Shown: positions 18,084-27,779 of the stretch, piece after piece
Position numbering within the stretch: the first letter of the stretch is position 1
Layout: each line of letters opens with the position of its first letter
NCBI RefSeq assembly: GCF_001426435.1
Contig: NZ_LMER01000014.1
Span: 349,257-413,256, forward strand
Length of the DNA: 64,000 bases
Direction: 5' to 3'
From: Angustibacter sp. Root456
GTDB lineage: Bacteria > Actinomycetota > Actinomycetes > Actinomycetales > Angustibacteraceae
The notes under the pieces: generated by a model
What the model was told of the DNA's origin: nothing
The model's database searches: none
The model's input: the letters and a program-made list of their open reading frames with translations, nothing else
Position numbers and translations under genes: made by a program

Positions 18084-19748
18084 TCAGACGACGACGCGCA
18101 GGACCTCTTCGATCGAGGTGACGCCCTCGTAGACCTTGATCCAGCCGTCCATGCGCAGCGTGGTCATGCCCTCCGAGCGCGCGGTCTCGCCGATCACCGC
18201 AGCCGACACCCGGTCGACGGTGTGCCGCTCGATCGTCTCGCTCACCGCCATGACCTCGTGCAGCGCCACCCGGCCCTTGTAGCCGGTCTTCGAGCAGGCC
18301 GAGCAGCCCACCGGCCGGTACAGCACCGGCAGCTGCTCCCCCGGCGACCACGGGAAGCCCACCTTCACTAGGTCGTCCGCCTCGGGGGTGTACGCCTCCT
18401 TGCAGCGCGGGCACAGCCGGCGCGTGAGGCGCTGAGCCAGCACGCAGTCCAGTGCCGAGCCCACGAGGAACGGCTCGATCCCCATCTCGGTCAGCCGCGT
18501 CACCGCGGACGGCGCGTCGTTCGTGTGCAGCGTGGCCAGCACCAGGTGGCCGGTGAGTGCCGCCTCGACGGCGATCTGCGCCGTCTCGTGGTCGCGGATC
18601 TCACCGATGAGGACGACGTCGGGGTCCGAGCGCAGGATCGAGCGCAGCGCCGCCGCGAAGGTCAGGCCGGCCTTGTTGTTGACCTGCACCTGGTTAATGC
18701 CCGGCAGCCGGTACTCGACCGGGTCCTCGACCGTGATGACGTTGACCTCGGGCTTGCTGACGATGTTCAGCGTCGCGTACAGGGTCGTCGACTTGCCCGA
18801 GCCGGTCGGGCCGGTCACGAGGATCATCCCGTAGGGCTTCTGGAAGCTCTCGGAGAAGCGCGCGTAGTTGCCCTCGGAGAAGCCGAGGTCGCCGAGCGTC
18901 AGGCGCGCCGTCGAGTTGTCGAGGATGCGCATGACGACCTTCTCGCCCCACACCGTCGGCAGCGTCGCTACGCGCAGGTCGATCTTCTTGCCGTTCGCGT
19001 TCACCGACAGGCGCCCGTCCTGCGGGATCCGCCGCTCGGCGATGTTGATGTCGGCCATGATCTTCAGCCGCGAGATCACGCCACTCTGGATCGCCTTGGG
19101 CGAGCGCATGACCTCGTGCAGCACGCCGTCGATGCGGTAGCGCACGCGCAGGTCGGTCTCGGTCGGCTCGAGGTGGATGTCGGAGGCGCGGTCCTGGATC
19201 GCCTGCGTGATCAGCAGGTTGACGTACTTGACGATCGGCGCGTCCTCGGTGATCTCCTTCACCTTGGACAGGTCCTCGTCGTCGTCGGTGACGTCGAGGG
19301 CAGAGGTGATGTCGTCCATGTCCGCGTCGGCGCGGTAGTACCGGTCGATCGCGGCGATGACGTCGGCGCGCGTCGCGACGACCGGACGCACCTCCATACC
19401 GGTCATCGAGCGGATGTCGTCGAGGGCGAAGACGTTGCCGGGGTCGGCCATCGCGACGAGCAGCTTGCCGTCGTCGGAGTAGCCGATGGGCAGGCAGTTG
19501 TGGCGGCGGACGACGGCCCCGGGCACGCGCCCGGTGGCCGAGCCGTCGACCTGGTACTCCTGCAGGTCGACGAACGGCAGCCCGATCTGCTGCGCGAGCG
19601 CGGCGACCAGCTGGGTCTCGGTGAGCACCCCCTGGTCGACCAGGACGCGCCCGAGACTGCGGCCCACTCGCTGGTGCTCGTCGAAGGCAGCGCTCAGCTG
19701 CCCCTCGTCGACCAAGCCGTCAGCGAGCAGGATCTCGGCAAGCTGCAT
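18084..19748 (-). CDS. pilB: Type IV pilus extension ATPase PilB
   Basis: Hexameric motor for pilus polymerisation. 554 aa. N-terminal GspE/MshEN domain (about 1-150), then the ATPase core with Walker A GPTGSGKST, Walker B SDPDVVLIGEIRDHET, the His box ATLHTNDAPSAVTRL, and the zinc-binding tetracysteine (LCPRC and GCSAC). MshEN domains in some PilB proteins bind c-di-GMP; a copy is present here, but ligand binding cannot be judged by eye. ATG 19748 is chosen because the promoter lies just upstream; a frame open further would overlap it. Confidence 0.96.
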   Translation of the reverse strand: MQLAEILLADGLVDEGQLSAAFDEHQRVGRSLGRVLVDQGVLTETQLVAALAQQIGLPFVDLQEYQVDGSATGRVPGAVVRRHNCLPIGYSDDGKLLVAMADPGNVFALDDIRSMTGMEVRPVVATRADVIAAIDRYYRADADMDDITSALDVTDDDEDLSKVKEITEDAPIVKYVNLLITQAIQDRASDIHLEPTETDLRVRYRIDGVLHEVMRSPKAIQSGVISRLKIMADINIAERRIPQDGRLSVNANGKKIDLRVATLPTVWGEKVVMRILDNSTARLTLGDLGFSEGNYARFSESFQKPYGMILVTGPTGSGKSTTLYATLNIVSKPEVNVITVEDPVEYRLPGINQVQVNNKAGLTFAAALRSILRSDPDVVLIGEIRDHETAQIAVEAALTGHLVLATLHTNDAPSAVTRLTEMGIEPFLVGSALDCVLAQRLTRRLCPRCKEAYTPEADDLVKVGFPWSPGEQLPVLYRPVGCSACSKTGYKGRVALHEVMAVSETIERHTVDRVSAAVIGETARSEGMTTLRMDGWIKVYEGVTSIEEVLRVVV

Positions 19749-19792
19749 GGGTAGCGCACGCTCCCTGGACCGAAGGCGGGTATCGCTCCTGC

Positions 19793-20644
19793 CTATCGGC
19801 CCGAGGCCCTGCCTTCTTGAGCCAGGGTCGCCTCGCCGGCCGTGCGCATCGCCTCGACATCCGGCTCGAGCCCCGTCATCAGGCGCACCTGCGCCACCGC
19901 CTGGTGCAGCAACATGCCGAAGCCGCCGACCGCCCGACCGCCGCGCGCCGTCCAGCGCGAGGCCGCCGGTGTGGGCCACGGGTCGTACGTGACATCGAGC
20001 AGCAACCCGGGTGTCACGGTGGCGGCATCGACGGCCGCGACCACCTCCCCGCTACCTGACACCGGCACCGTGGTGACCACGACATCCGCCTCGGCGAGCG
20101 CAGCAGGTGCGGCGTCCCACGGCTCAAGCCGCACCCGCACCCCCACGGCTGCACCGGTCACCGACACCTCGGCCGCGCGCTGCACCGACCGGACGACGAC
20201 CCGTGGGCTCGCGCAGCCCAGCTGGGCCAGGGCGGCCACCGCGGAGGCAGCCGTCGCGCCCCCACCGAGCACCACGGCCCGCTCGGCCCGAGCGACGCCG
20301 CTCTCGGTGAGTGCGCGCACGAGACCCTCGACGTCGGTGTTGTCGCCCACCAGGCCGTCGGCGGTGAACAGCACCGTGTTGACCGAGCCGGTCGCCACCG
20401 CCTGCGGGGACTGGCGGCGCAGCAGCGGCTGGACGAGCCGCTTCAGCGGCATCGTCAGTGACAACCCCGCCCACGAGCCGTCGCACGCCTCCACGAACCG
20501 GCGCAGCGCGGCCTCGTCGCCGACCTCCACCGCGTCGTAGCGCCAGTCGGTCAGCCCGAGCGAGGCGTACGCCGCGCGATGCAGCACCGGCGACAGCGAG
20601 TGCGCGATCGGGCTGCCGAGCACGGCCGCGCGCCGCACCGTCAT
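19793..20644 (-). CDS. aroE: Shikimate dehydrogenase
   Basis: NADP-dependent reduction of 3-dehydroshikimate. 283 aa. Substrate residues in SPIAHSLSP, the catalytic Lys in LTMPLKRL, Asp in GDNTDVEG and the nucleotide loop VVLGGGATAASAV are all seen. The ATG starts 7 bases after the mltG stop; an upstream open frame is mltG in another frame. The rest of the pathway (aroC, K, B) lies 14 kb downstream on the same strand, past the pilus cluster. Confidence 0.93.
   Translation of the reverse strand: MTVRRAAVLGSPIAHSLSPVLHRAAYASLGLTDWRYDAVEVGDEAALRRFVEACDGSWAGLSLTMPLKRLVQPLLRRQSPQAVATGSVNTVLFTADGLVGDNTDVEGLVRALTESGVARAERAVVLGGGATAASAVAALAQLGCASPRVVVRSVQRAAEVSVTGAAVGVRVRLEPWDAAPAALAEADVVVTTVPVSGSGEVVAAVDAATVTPGLLLDVTYDPWPTPAASRWTARGGRAVGGFGMLLHQAVAQVRLMTGLEPDVEAMRTAGEATLAQEGRASGR
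19794..19821 (-). promoter_or_regulatory. Sigma-28-type promoter of pilB
   Basis: CTCAAG (19821-19816), 15 nt, GCCGATA (19800-19794). The -10 overlaps the aroE stop codon (TAG, 19795-19793). The leader is about 40 nt. Confidence 0.75.
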
Positions 20645-20651
20645 CGCGCCG

Positions 20652-21863
20652 TCAGCACTGGCCGGGGTTGTCGCGGCACCACTTCTGGAACTGCGCGACG
20701 TTGCGCTGGTGCTCTGCGGCCGTCGTCGCGAACTTCGTCTCACCGGTCGACGGGTCGACCGTGACGAAGTACAGCCACGGGCCGGGCGTCGGCTTCAGCG
20801 CCGCCGTGATGGCCGCCTTGCCGGGGTTGTTGATCGGGCCGGGCGGCAGACCGCCGTACCGGTAGGTGTTGTATGGCGAGTCGACGTTGCGCTCGGCGTC
20901 GGTGGTCGTGAGCTTTCGCCTGCCGACCGCGTAGCTCACGGTGGAGTCCAGCTGCAGGCGCGCACCGTTGTGCAGCTGGTTGGCGAGCCGGTTGTCGATG
21001 ACTCGGGCCACCTTGGCGAAGTCCTCCGGTGACGCTCCCTCGGCCTCGACCAAGCTGGCGATGGTCAGCACCTTCATCGCCTGGGCGTCGTTCACCGCGA
21101 GGCTGTCGAGCACGTCGTGGGTGTGCGCCACCATGCGGCTCAGCTGCTGTTCCGCCGTGAGGTTGGTGCCGAACTCGTAGGTGTCGGGGAAGAGCCAACC
21201 CTCGACCTTGCCCTTCGCGGCGGCTGGCACGCCGAGCGCCTCGGGGTCCTTCAGCGCGGCGGTGTAGTCGCCGACCGGCACCCCCGTGGCCTTCGACAGC
21301 GCGGCGACGATCTCCGTCGCGCGCAGTCCTTCGCGGATCGTCACCCGGTCGGCGCTGCGCGACGACGGGTCGAGCAGCAGGGTGATCGCCGACGCCGCGC
21401 TCATCTTGCGGCGCAACGTGTACTGGCCAGGCTGGATGGATCCGGCCTTCGGGTTGTCGGCCGCGGCGGCCACGAAGGCCTTCACCGACTTCACCACGCC
21501 CGCCTGCTCCAGGGTGCGCCCGATCGAGCGACCGCTCGCGCCGTTGTCGATCGTCACGGTGACGCTGCCGGTGCCCGTGCCGGTGTAGTCGTCGGGCGCG
21601 GTTAGCTGGTTGACGATCGGTCGCAACGCGAACACCGCGCCGAGCGCGCCGCCGATCACCAGCACCGCCGCGACCAGCAGGACGACGCCACGGCGTCCGC
21701 GACGGCGCCGCCGCCTGCTGTGCTGGGCATCGTGGTGCCGTCGCTCGGCGCGGCTGCTGTACCGAGGGGCGTCGTCGTGAGCCATCAGGTGCCCCGAGTC
21801 GTCGTGGTCGGCCAGGACCGCCCCCAGGTCCACGTGCTGGTGCTGCGAGTTGCGGTCAGGCAC
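20652..21863 (-). CDS. mltG: Endolytic murein transglycosylase MltG
   Basis: Membrane-anchored enzyme that cuts nascent glycan strands and limits their length. 403 aa with GTG 21863, which overlaps the ruvX stop by 8 bases; ATG 21785 (377 aa) is a fair alternative. A basic cytoplasmic tail ([10 protein letters not shown]) precedes one helix (VVLLVAAVLVIGGALGAVFAL), then a LysM-like region and the YceG catalytic domain with the active-site Glu in TIASLVEAEG and the YNTYRYGGLPPGPINNPG signature. A Cys close to the C-terminus is odd but not diagnostic. Confidence 0.92.
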   Translation of the reverse strand: MPDRNSQHQHVDLGAVLADHDDSGHLMAHDDAPRYSSRAERRHHDAQHSRRRRRRGRRGVVLLVAAVLVIGGALGAVFALRPIVNQLTAPDDYTGTGTGSVTVTIDNGASGRSIGRTLEQAGVVKSVKAFVAAAADNPKAGSIQPGQYTLRRKMSAASAITLLLDPSSRSADRVTIREGLRATEIVAALSKATGVPVGDYTAALKDPEALGVPAAAKGKVEGWLFPDTYEFGTNLTAEQQLSRMVAHTHDVLDSLAVNDAQAMKVLTIASLVEAEGASPEDFAKVARVIDNRLANQLHNGARLQLDSTVSYAVGRRKLTTTDAERNVDSPYNTYRYGGLPPGPINNPGKAAITAALKPTPGPWLYFVTVDPSTGETKFATTAAEHQRNVAQFQKWCRDNPGQC

Positions 21864-22356
21864 CGGACGAGGGTACCGGGTCGACCTGTTCGCCTGCGGC
21901 AGCACCTGCCGTGCGCTCCGCGTCCAGCGCGGCCTGCAGCAGCACGACGGCGGCGGCCTGGTCGACCACCGCGCGCTGCTTGCGCCCGGCCACACCGGCG
22001 TCCCGCAGCGAGCGGTGCGCGGCGACCGTCGACAGCCGCTCGTCGACCAGCCGCACGGGCACGCTCGACCCGGCAGCCCGAAGTCGAGCCGCCAGCTGGC
22101 CGGCGTACTCCCGGGCGAGCCCGGCGGCGCGGCCCTCGGCCCCGCTCAGGGAGCGCGGCAGCCCGACGTACACCCCGATCGCCTCACGCTCGCCGACCTC
22201 GCGGACGATGCGGTCGAGGTCGCTGCCGGCCGACACGTCGCGTCGCAGCGTCTCGACCGGTGTGGCGAGGATGCCGTGCGGGTCGCTGGCCGCGAGACCG
22301 ACCCGCACGGCTCCGACGTCGACGCCCAGCCGGACGCCGCGGCGCTCGTCGGGCAC
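21856..22356 (-). CDS. ruvX: RuvX/YqgF-type Holliday-junction resolvase-like protein
   Basis: 166 aa, RNase H fold. Motifs GVDVGAVRVGLAASD, YVGLPRSLSGAEG, VRLVDERLSTVAA and VDQAAAVVLLQ match the family. In bacteria it acts in 16S rRNA 5' maturation and is also proposed as a resolvase. GTG 22356 follows the alaS stop by one base, and the stop overlaps mltG, in the conserved alaS-ruvX-mltG-aroE order. Confidence 0.93.
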   Translation of the reverse strand: MPDERRGVRLGVDVGAVRVGLAASDPHGILATPVETLRRDVSAGSDLDRIVREVGEREAIGVYVGLPRSLSGAEGRAAGLAREYAGQLAARLRAAGSSVPVRLVDERLSTVAAHRSLRDAGVAGRKQRAVVDQAAAVVLLQAALDAERTAGAAAGEQVDPVPSSGA

Positions 22357-22357
22357 G

Positions 22358-25072
22358 TCAGCGCCCGGTGACCCGCTCGCCGACGACGTGCTCGATGCGG
22401 GCCAGGGCCTCACGCACGCGCGAGGCGTCGCTGCCGCCGCCCTGAGCGACGTCGTCCTTGCCGCCGCCACCCCCGCCGAGCACCTGGGCCGCCTCGCGCA
22501 CCAGCTCACCGGCCTTGACGCCCCAGCGGCGCGCCTCGTCGTTGGTGGCCACGACGACGACCGGCCGTCCCTTGGCCACGGCGGTGCCCGCCACGACCGC
22601 CGGACGGTCACCGGGCAGGCGACCACGGACGTCGAGCACGAGCGTGCGCAGCCCGTCGGCGCTCACGCCCTCGCCCGCGTCGTGGCTGACGAACGACACG
22701 CCGTACACGTCCCGCGCCGACGACGCCAGGCCGGCCGCCGCCGCCAGCACCTGCTGCTGGCGGACGGTCGCGATCTCCTTCTCGGCGTCGCGCAGCCGCG
22801 CCAGGATGGAACCGACCCGGTCGGGCAGCTCCTCCGGGCGCACCTTGAGCACCTCGGTGAGCTGGCCCACGAGCGCGTGCTCGCGCGCCAGGTAGTCGTA
22901 GGCGTCGGAGCCCACGAGCGCCTCGACGCGCCGCACACCCGAGCCGATCGACGCCTCGCCCAGCAGCGAGATGACGCCCAGCTGGCCCGAGCGCTGCGCG
23001 TGCGTGCCACCGCACAGCTCGCGCGCCCAGTCGCCCACCGACACCACGCGCACCTCGTCGCCGTACTTCTCGCCGAACAGCGCCATGGCACCGGCCTCGA
23101 TGGCCTGCGCCTGCGACATCACCTCGGCGTGCACCTCCAGGTCGTCCGCGAGCAGCGCGTTCACCCGCGCCTCGACGTCACGCAGCACCGACGGCGGCAA
23201 GGCGGCCGAGGCGTTGAAGTCGAAGCGGAAGCGCCCGGGCGCGTTCTCGGACCCCGCCTGCGTGGCGGTGTCGCCCAACGCCTCCCGGATCGCCTTGTGC
23301 ACCATGTGCGTCGCCGTGTGCGCCCGGCTGATCGCCTTGCGACGCTGGACGTCGACCAGCCCCTGCACGTGGTCGCCGACCGTGAGCTCGCCGCTCACCA
23401 CGCGGGCGCGGTGCACGATGAGGTCGCCGAGCGGCTTCTGCACGTCGTCGACCTCGACCACCACGCCGTCGAGCACGATCCGCCCGGCGTCGGCGAGCTG
23501 GCCGCCGCCCTCGGCGTAGAACGGCGTGCGGTCGAGCACGATCTCGACGCTGTCACCCTCGCGGGCGTGCGAGGCCGATGAGCCGTCGACCAGAAGACCT
23601 GCGACCCGAGCCTCGCTGGCCACCTGGTCGTAGCCGGTGAACTCCACCGAGCGGCCGAGCGCGTCGGCGAGCTCGCGGTAGATCGACACGTCGGCGTGGC
23701 CGGTCTTCTTGGCCTTCGCGTCGGCCTTCGCCTTGGCCTTCTGCTCGGCCATCAGCCGGCGGAAGCCTTGCTCGTCGACCGAGACGCCCTGCTCGGCCGC
23801 CATCTCGAGCGTGAGGTCGATCGGGAAGCCGTAGGTGTCGTGCAGCTGGAACGCCTTGGAGCCCGACAGCTGCGGCGCGCCTGCCACGGGCCCACCGGTG
23901 GTCTCCTCGCGCACCGCCTCCTCGCGCGCGTCCGCGATCGCGAGGTCGAGGATCTGGGTGCCCGCGCGCAACGTCTGCCGGAACGACTCCTCCTCGGCGT
24001 AGGCGAGCTGGGAGATGCGGCCCCAGCTGCGCTGCAGCTCGGGGTAGCTCGGCGCCATGGCGTCGCGGCTCACCGGCAGCAGCTCGGGCAGGGACGGCGC
24101 GTCGACGCCCAGCAGCCGCATGGCCCGCACGGCGCGGCGCAGGATGCGACGCAGCACGTAACCGCGGCCCTCGTTGCCCGGCACGACGCCGTCCGAGATC
24201 AGCATGAGGCCCGTGCGCACGTGGTCGGCGACCACGCGCAGCCGGACGTCGTCGTCGTGCGACGCACCGTAGCGGCGGCCGCTCAGCTCGGACGCCCGGG
24301 CGATGACCGGGTAGACCTCGTCGATCTCGTACAGGTTGTCGACGCCCTGCAGGATGCTCGCGATGCGCTCGAGGCCCATGCCGGTGTCGATGTTCTTCGC
24401 CGGCAGGTCGCCCGCGATGTCGAAGTCGACCTTCGAGCGCACGTCGGCGAGCTCGTACTGCATGAAGACGAGGTTCCAGAACTCCATGAAGCGGTCCTCG
24501 TCGACCTCCGGGCCGCCGTCCGGGCCGTACTCGGGGCCGCGGTCGAGGTAGATCTCGCTGCACGGGCCGCCCGGGCCGGGAACGCCCATGTGCCAGTAGT
24601 TGTCGGCCAGGCCGCGGCGCACGATCCGCTCGTCGGGCAGGCCGGCGATGCGCTTCCACAGCTCGATCGACTCGTCGTCGTCGTGGAACACCGTGACCCA
24701 CAGCTTGGCCTCGTCGAGCCCGAAGCCGCCCTCGGCCTGCGAGCGCGTCACCAGCTCCCAGGCCAGTTCGATGGCGCCTTCCTTGAAGTAGTCGCCGAAC
24801 GAGAAGTTGCCGTTCATCTGGAAGAACGAGCCGTGCCGACTGGTCTTGCCGACCTCGTCGATGTCGAGCGTACGCACGCACTTCTGCACGCTCGTGGCGC
24901 GCTGGTACGGCGGGCGCTCCTGGCCGAGGAAGTACGGCTTGAAGGGCACCATGCCCGCGTTGACGAACAGCAGGTTGGGGTCGTCGTACAGCAGCGGCGC
25001 GCTCGGGACGACGGTGTGCCCGTTGTCCTGGAAGAAGCGCAGCCAGCGACGCCGGATCTCGGCGGTCTCCAT
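22358..25072 (-). CDS. alaS: Alanyl-tRNA synthetase
   Basis: 904 aa. Class II catalytic core at the N-terminus ([34 protein letters not shown]), editing domain with zinc ligands in HTATHMVH and [11 protein letters not shown], and a C-Ala region with a Gly-rich stretch (GGGGGGK). I use ATG 25072, which has AGGA 8 nt upstream; ATG 25081 is possible. I looked for a T-box in the 100 bp upstream and found none. Confidence 0.97.
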   Translation of the reverse strand: METAEIRRRWLRFFQDNGHTVVPSAPLLYDDPNLLFVNAGMVPFKPYFLGQERPPYQRATSVQKCVRTLDIDEVGKTSRHGSFFQMNGNFSFGDYFKEGAIELAWELVTRSQAEGGFGLDEAKLWVTVFHDDDESIELWKRIAGLPDERIVRRGLADNYWHMGVPGPGGPCSEIYLDRGPEYGPDGGPEVDEDRFMEFWNLVFMQYELADVRSKVDFDIAGDLPAKNIDTGMGLERIASILQGVDNLYEIDEVYPVIARASELSGRRYGASHDDDVRLRVVADHVRTGLMLISDGVVPGNEGRGYVLRRILRRAVRAMRLLGVDAPSLPELLPVSRDAMAPSYPELQRSWGRISQLAYAEEESFRQTLRAGTQILDLAIADAREEAVREETTGGPVAGAPQLSGSKAFQLHDTYGFPIDLTLEMAAEQGVSVDEQGFRRLMAEQKAKAKADAKAKKTGHADVSIYRELADALGRSVEFTGYDQVASEARVAGLLVDGSSASHAREGDSVEIVLDRTPFYAEGGGQLADAGRIVLDGVVVEVDDVQKPLGDLIVHRARVVSGELTVGDHVQGLVDVQRRKAISRAHTATHMVHKAIREALGDTATQAGSENAPGRFRFDFNASAALPPSVLRDVEARVNALLADDLEVHAEVMSQAQAIEAGAMALFGEKYGDEVRVVSVGDWARELCGGTHAQRSGQLGVISLLGEASIGSGVRRVEALVGSDAYDYLAREHALVGQLTEVLKVRPEELPDRVGSILARLRDAEKEIATVRQQQVLAAAAGLASSARDVYGVSFVSHDAGEGVSADGLRTLVLDVRGRLPGDRPAVVAGTAVAKGRPVVVVATNDEARRWGVKAGELVREAAQVLGGGGGGKDDVAQGGGSDASRVREALARIEHVVGERVTGR

Positions 25073-25178
25073 GAGGGTCATCCTGTCCTGGCTCGGGGCC
25101 GTGGCGCGAAGCGCTCGCTCCGGCTCGGGTGCGGCCCCTGGGTGTGCACGGTCGTGGAGGGCGGGGGCGCTTCGGCCC

Positions 25179-25520
25179 CTACCGAGCTCGGCCGCCGGCC
25201 GCGCGGTGCGCGGGGTTGCTCGCCCGGTCGGCGTCGCCCGACGTCGCCCAGGCGTGCTCGCCCGTGGGGTGGTCGATGAGCGCCTGCGCGCGGGCGGGGT
25301 CGATGGCGCCCTCGTCGACGCCGAGCGCGAGGCGCAGCTCGGCGTCGCGCTCGTCCATCGCCTCGCGCACGACCTGCGCCATCTCGCGCAGACCCTCACC
25401 GAGGCCGGCCAGCCCCTTGGCGACGCCCTCGGGCGTGTACGACTCCGCGGTCTTGGTGAGCTTGCGCACGACGAGCACGCCAGCGGTCGCGCCGAGAGCG
25501 ATCCAGAAGACCCTGCGCAC
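25179..25520 (-). CDS. Small membrane-anchored protein, DUF6167-like
   Basis: 113 aa. An N-terminal helix ([18 protein letters not shown]) followed by a charged amphipathic region ([27 protein letters not shown]). Found between a DUF948 protein and alaS in many actinobacteria. Function unknown. GTG start at 25520, five bases after the upstream gene, so probably cotranscribed. Confidence 0.75.
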   Translation of the reverse strand: MRRVFWIALGATAGVLVVRKLTKTAESYTPEGVAKGLAGLGEGLREMAQVVREAMDERDAELRLALGVDEGAIDPARAQALIDHPTGEHAWATSGDADRASNPAHRAAGGRAR

Positions 25521-25525
25521 GACGA

Positions 25526-25909
25526 TCAGCCCCTCCGTCGCCGACGGCGCGTGCCGGCCGACGCCTGCCGCCCGCTCATGGCCTGGCGCACCCCGTAGGT
25601 GAACGCCGCCACCTTGATCACCGGCGAGCCGAGCGTCGCGGCGAACAGCGCGGTGAGGGCGGAGGCGTTGGTGGTCATCTGCTGCACGTTGGTCGTGATG
25701 GCCGAGACCCGCTCGAGCTCGCCGTTCGTGGTGGTGACCGTGGTCGTCACCTCGCGCAGCAGAGGCAGGCTCTCGGTGGTGACGCCCTGCACCGTGCCGC
25801 GGGCGTCGTCGATGAGCCGGCCGAGCTTGAGGATCGGCACAGCGAGCAGCGCCACGAGCGCCACGAAGGCGACCGCGGCGATGAGTCCTGCGATGTCTCC
25901 AGCCGACAT
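25526..25909 (-). CDS. DUF948 membrane protein
   Basis: 127 aa. One N-terminal membrane helix (IAGLIAAVAFVALVALLAVPIL), then a heptad-like region (DDARGTVQGVTTESLPLLREVTTTVTTTNGELERV) typical of DUF948, and a basic tail of six arginines. I chose ATG 25909, where GGGAGGG lies 9 nt upstream; the longer frame reads through non-coding sequence. Function unknown. Confidence 0.82.
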   Translation of the reverse strand: MSAGDIAGLIAAVAFVALVALLAVPILKLGRLIDDARGTVQGVTTESLPLLREVTTTVTTTNGELERVSAITTNVQQMTTNASALTALFAATLGSPVIKVAAFTYGVRQAMSGRQASAGTRRRRRRG

Positions 25910-26048
25910 CCGACGCATCCCTCCCGGGGTGCCCGGCAGCGCACGGTCGGCGGATACCGGGTGGCTGGCGGGCGCAGGCAGCGTCCCGACCCTACCCCGT
26001 GCGCTGCCGGCGATCACCTCGGGAAGCGGGCGGCCGTCGTCCCGCGTG

Positions 26049-26087
26049 CGCTTGTCGAGGGGTCCGGCCGCTTGTCGAGGGGTCCAA
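26049..26087. repeat. Two tandem copies of CGCTTGTCGAGGGGTCC
   Basis: The 17-base unit occurs at 26049-26065 and 26070-26086. The second copy also forms the left arm of the hairpin at 26068-26101. Confidence 0.8.
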
Positions 26088-26101
26088 CCCTCGGCAAGCG
26101 G
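26068..26101 (-). terminator. Hairpin terminator after rarA
   Basis: 14-bp stem (CCGCTTGTCGAGGG / CCCTCGGCAAGCGG, one G-U) with a 6-nt loop, 28 bases beyond the rarA stop. No T-tract. Confidence 0.65.
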
Positions 26102-26128
26102 CGTGTCACCCACTCAACGTGATCAACG

Positions 26129-27472
26129 TCAGTGGCCGCGCAGGATGCGGCGCAGGCGGGCCAGGCGCGAGGTGACGTCACGCTCGGCGCCGCGGTCGGT
26201 AGGCGCGTAGTACTCGCGCCCGACGAGGGTGTCGGGCAGGTACTGCTGCTCGGCCACACCGTGCGGCTCGTCGTGGGAGTACACGTAGCCCTTGCCGTGG
26301 CCGAGCTTGCTCGCGCCGGGGTAGTGCGCGTCGCGCAGGTGCGAGGGCACGGTGCCGGCGCGTCCGGCGCGGACGTCGGCGATGGCCGCGTCGATCGCCA
26401 GGTACGCCGCGTTGGACTTGGGGGCCGTCGCGAGGTGCACCACCGCCTGGGCGAGCACGATCCGCGCCTCGGGCATCCCGATGAGCTGCACCGCCTGGGC
26501 GGCGGCCACCGCCGTCTGCAGAGCGGTGGGGTCGGCCAGGCCGACGTCCTCGGACGCCGCGATGATGATGCGCCGGGCGACGAAGCGCGGGTCCTCCCCC
26601 GCCTCGAGCATGCGGGCGAGGTAGTGCAGCGCCGCGTCGACGTCGGAGCCCCGCATCGACTTGATGAACGCGCTGGCCACGTCGTAGTGCTGGTCGCCCT
26701 CGCGGTCGTAGCGCAGCACGGCGGCGTCGATGGCCCGCTCGGCGTGCTCGGTGGTGAGGACGACGGCGCCCTCCTCGGGCGCGTCGGCCAGGGCCGCGCC
26801 GGCGGCGGCCTCGAGGGCCGTGAGCGCCCGGCGGGCGTCGCCGGCCGCCAGCCGCACGAGGTGCTCGAGCGCGTCGGCGTCGAGCGCGACCGCATCGTCC
26901 AGGCCGCGGGGGTCGTGGACGGCGCGCTCGATGAGCCGGGCGATCGCCGTGTCGTCCAGGGGGCGCAAGGTGGCGAGCAGCGAGCGCGACAGCAGCGGCG
27001 ACACCACGGAGAACGACGGGTTCTCGGTGGTGGCGGCGACGAGGACGACCCAGCGGTTCTCGACGCCGGGCAGCAGGGCGTCCTGCTGGGCCTTGGTGAA
27101 GCGGTGGATCTCGTCGAGGAACAGCACGGTCGTACGGCGGTGCAGGGCGAGCTCGTCACGGGCGGCGTCCATGACCGACCGCACGTCCTTGACACCGGCC
27201 GTGACGGCCGACAGCTCGACGAAGCGACCGCCGGTGCCCTGCGAGACGACGTGCGCGAGGGTGGTCTTGCCGGTGCCGGGCGGCCCCCACAAGATCACCG
27301 ACGACGGGCCCGCGGGGCCCTCGCCGCTCTCGACCAGGCGCCGCAGCGGCGAGCCGGGCGCGAGCAGGTGCTCCTGGCCGACTACCTCGTCGAGCGTGCG
27401 CGGTCGCATGCGCACGGCGAGCGGCGCCGCCGGGCGGTCGGTGCCGTCGTCCACCGAGAACAGGTCGCTCAC
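26129..27472 (-). CDS. rarA: Replication-associated recombination protein RarA (MgsA)
   Basis: AAA+ ATPase related to clamp loaders that acts at stalled forks. 447 aa. Walker [10 protein letters not shown], Walker [11 protein letters not shown], sensor and Arg-finger region ([14 protein letters not shown]), then the tetramerisation domain ([31 protein letters not shown]). The start is GTG. It lies between aspS and alaS as in most actinobacteria. Confidence 0.96.
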   Translation of the reverse strand: MSDLFSVDDGTDRPAAPLAVRMRPRTLDEVVGQEHLLAPGSPLRRLVESGEGPAGPSSVILWGPPGTGKTTLAHVVSQGTGGRFVELSAVTAGVKDVRSVMDAARDELALHRRTTVLFLDEIHRFTKAQQDALLPGVENRWVVLVAATTENPSFSVVSPLLSRSLLATLRPLDDTAIARLIERAVHDPRGLDDAVALDADALEHLVRLAAGDARRALTALEAAAGAALADAPEEGAVVLTTEHAERAIDAAVLRYDREGDQHYDVASAFIKSMRGSDVDAALHYLARMLEAGEDPRFVARRIIIAASEDVGLADPTALQTAVAAAQAVQLIGMPEARIVLAQAVVHLATAPKSNAAYLAIDAAIADVRAGRAGTVPSHLRDAHYPGASKLGHGKGYVYSHDEPHGVAEQQYLPDTLVGREYYAPTDRGAERDVTSRLARLRRILRGH

Positions 27473-27509
27473 GGCGTGAACCTACCCGCGAACTCGGCGC
27501 CCGACCGAC

Positions 27510-27719
27510 TCAGCCCTCCACTCGGGGCGACTCCCCCTGCAGCTTGTCGATGAGCTCGGACGCCTGCGCCTTGGTCAGGCCCTCGGGCACCTGCTCGCCG
27601 GCCTCGCGGGCCAGGGTCGACAGGTAGCTCAGCTGCGGGCCGGTGGCCGGCTCGTCGCCCGTGGCCCACTGCTCGACGGGCTTCTCGGCCCCTGCGGCGT
27701 CCGGTGTCTGATCGCTCAT
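27510..27719 (-). CDS. DUF3072-like small protein
   Basis: 69 aa. The core ATGPQLSYLSTLAREAGEQVPEGLTKAQASELIDKLQ is the DUF3072 pattern, a short helical domain seen in many actinobacterial small proteins. ATG at 27719. The open frame continues for 2 kb upstream, but that part is antisense to the MMPL gene and is not coding. Role unknown. Confidence 0.8.
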   Translation of the reverse strand: MSDQTPDAAGAEKPVEQWATGDEPATGPQLSYLSTLAREAGEQVPEGLTKAQASELIDKLQGESPRVEG

Positions 27720-27779
27720 GCACCGAACGTACGTGGGGCTCTGCACCCGCGCACCTCGGGCGCCTGGCAGGCTCTGCTC

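Noticed and set aside
25082-25178. T-box or other riboswitch before alaS
   Set aside because: No T-box core, specifier loop or antiterminator could be found in this gap.
23696-25279. 527-codon plus-strand frame over alaS
   Set aside because: Antisense of alaS without motifs or a ribosome site.
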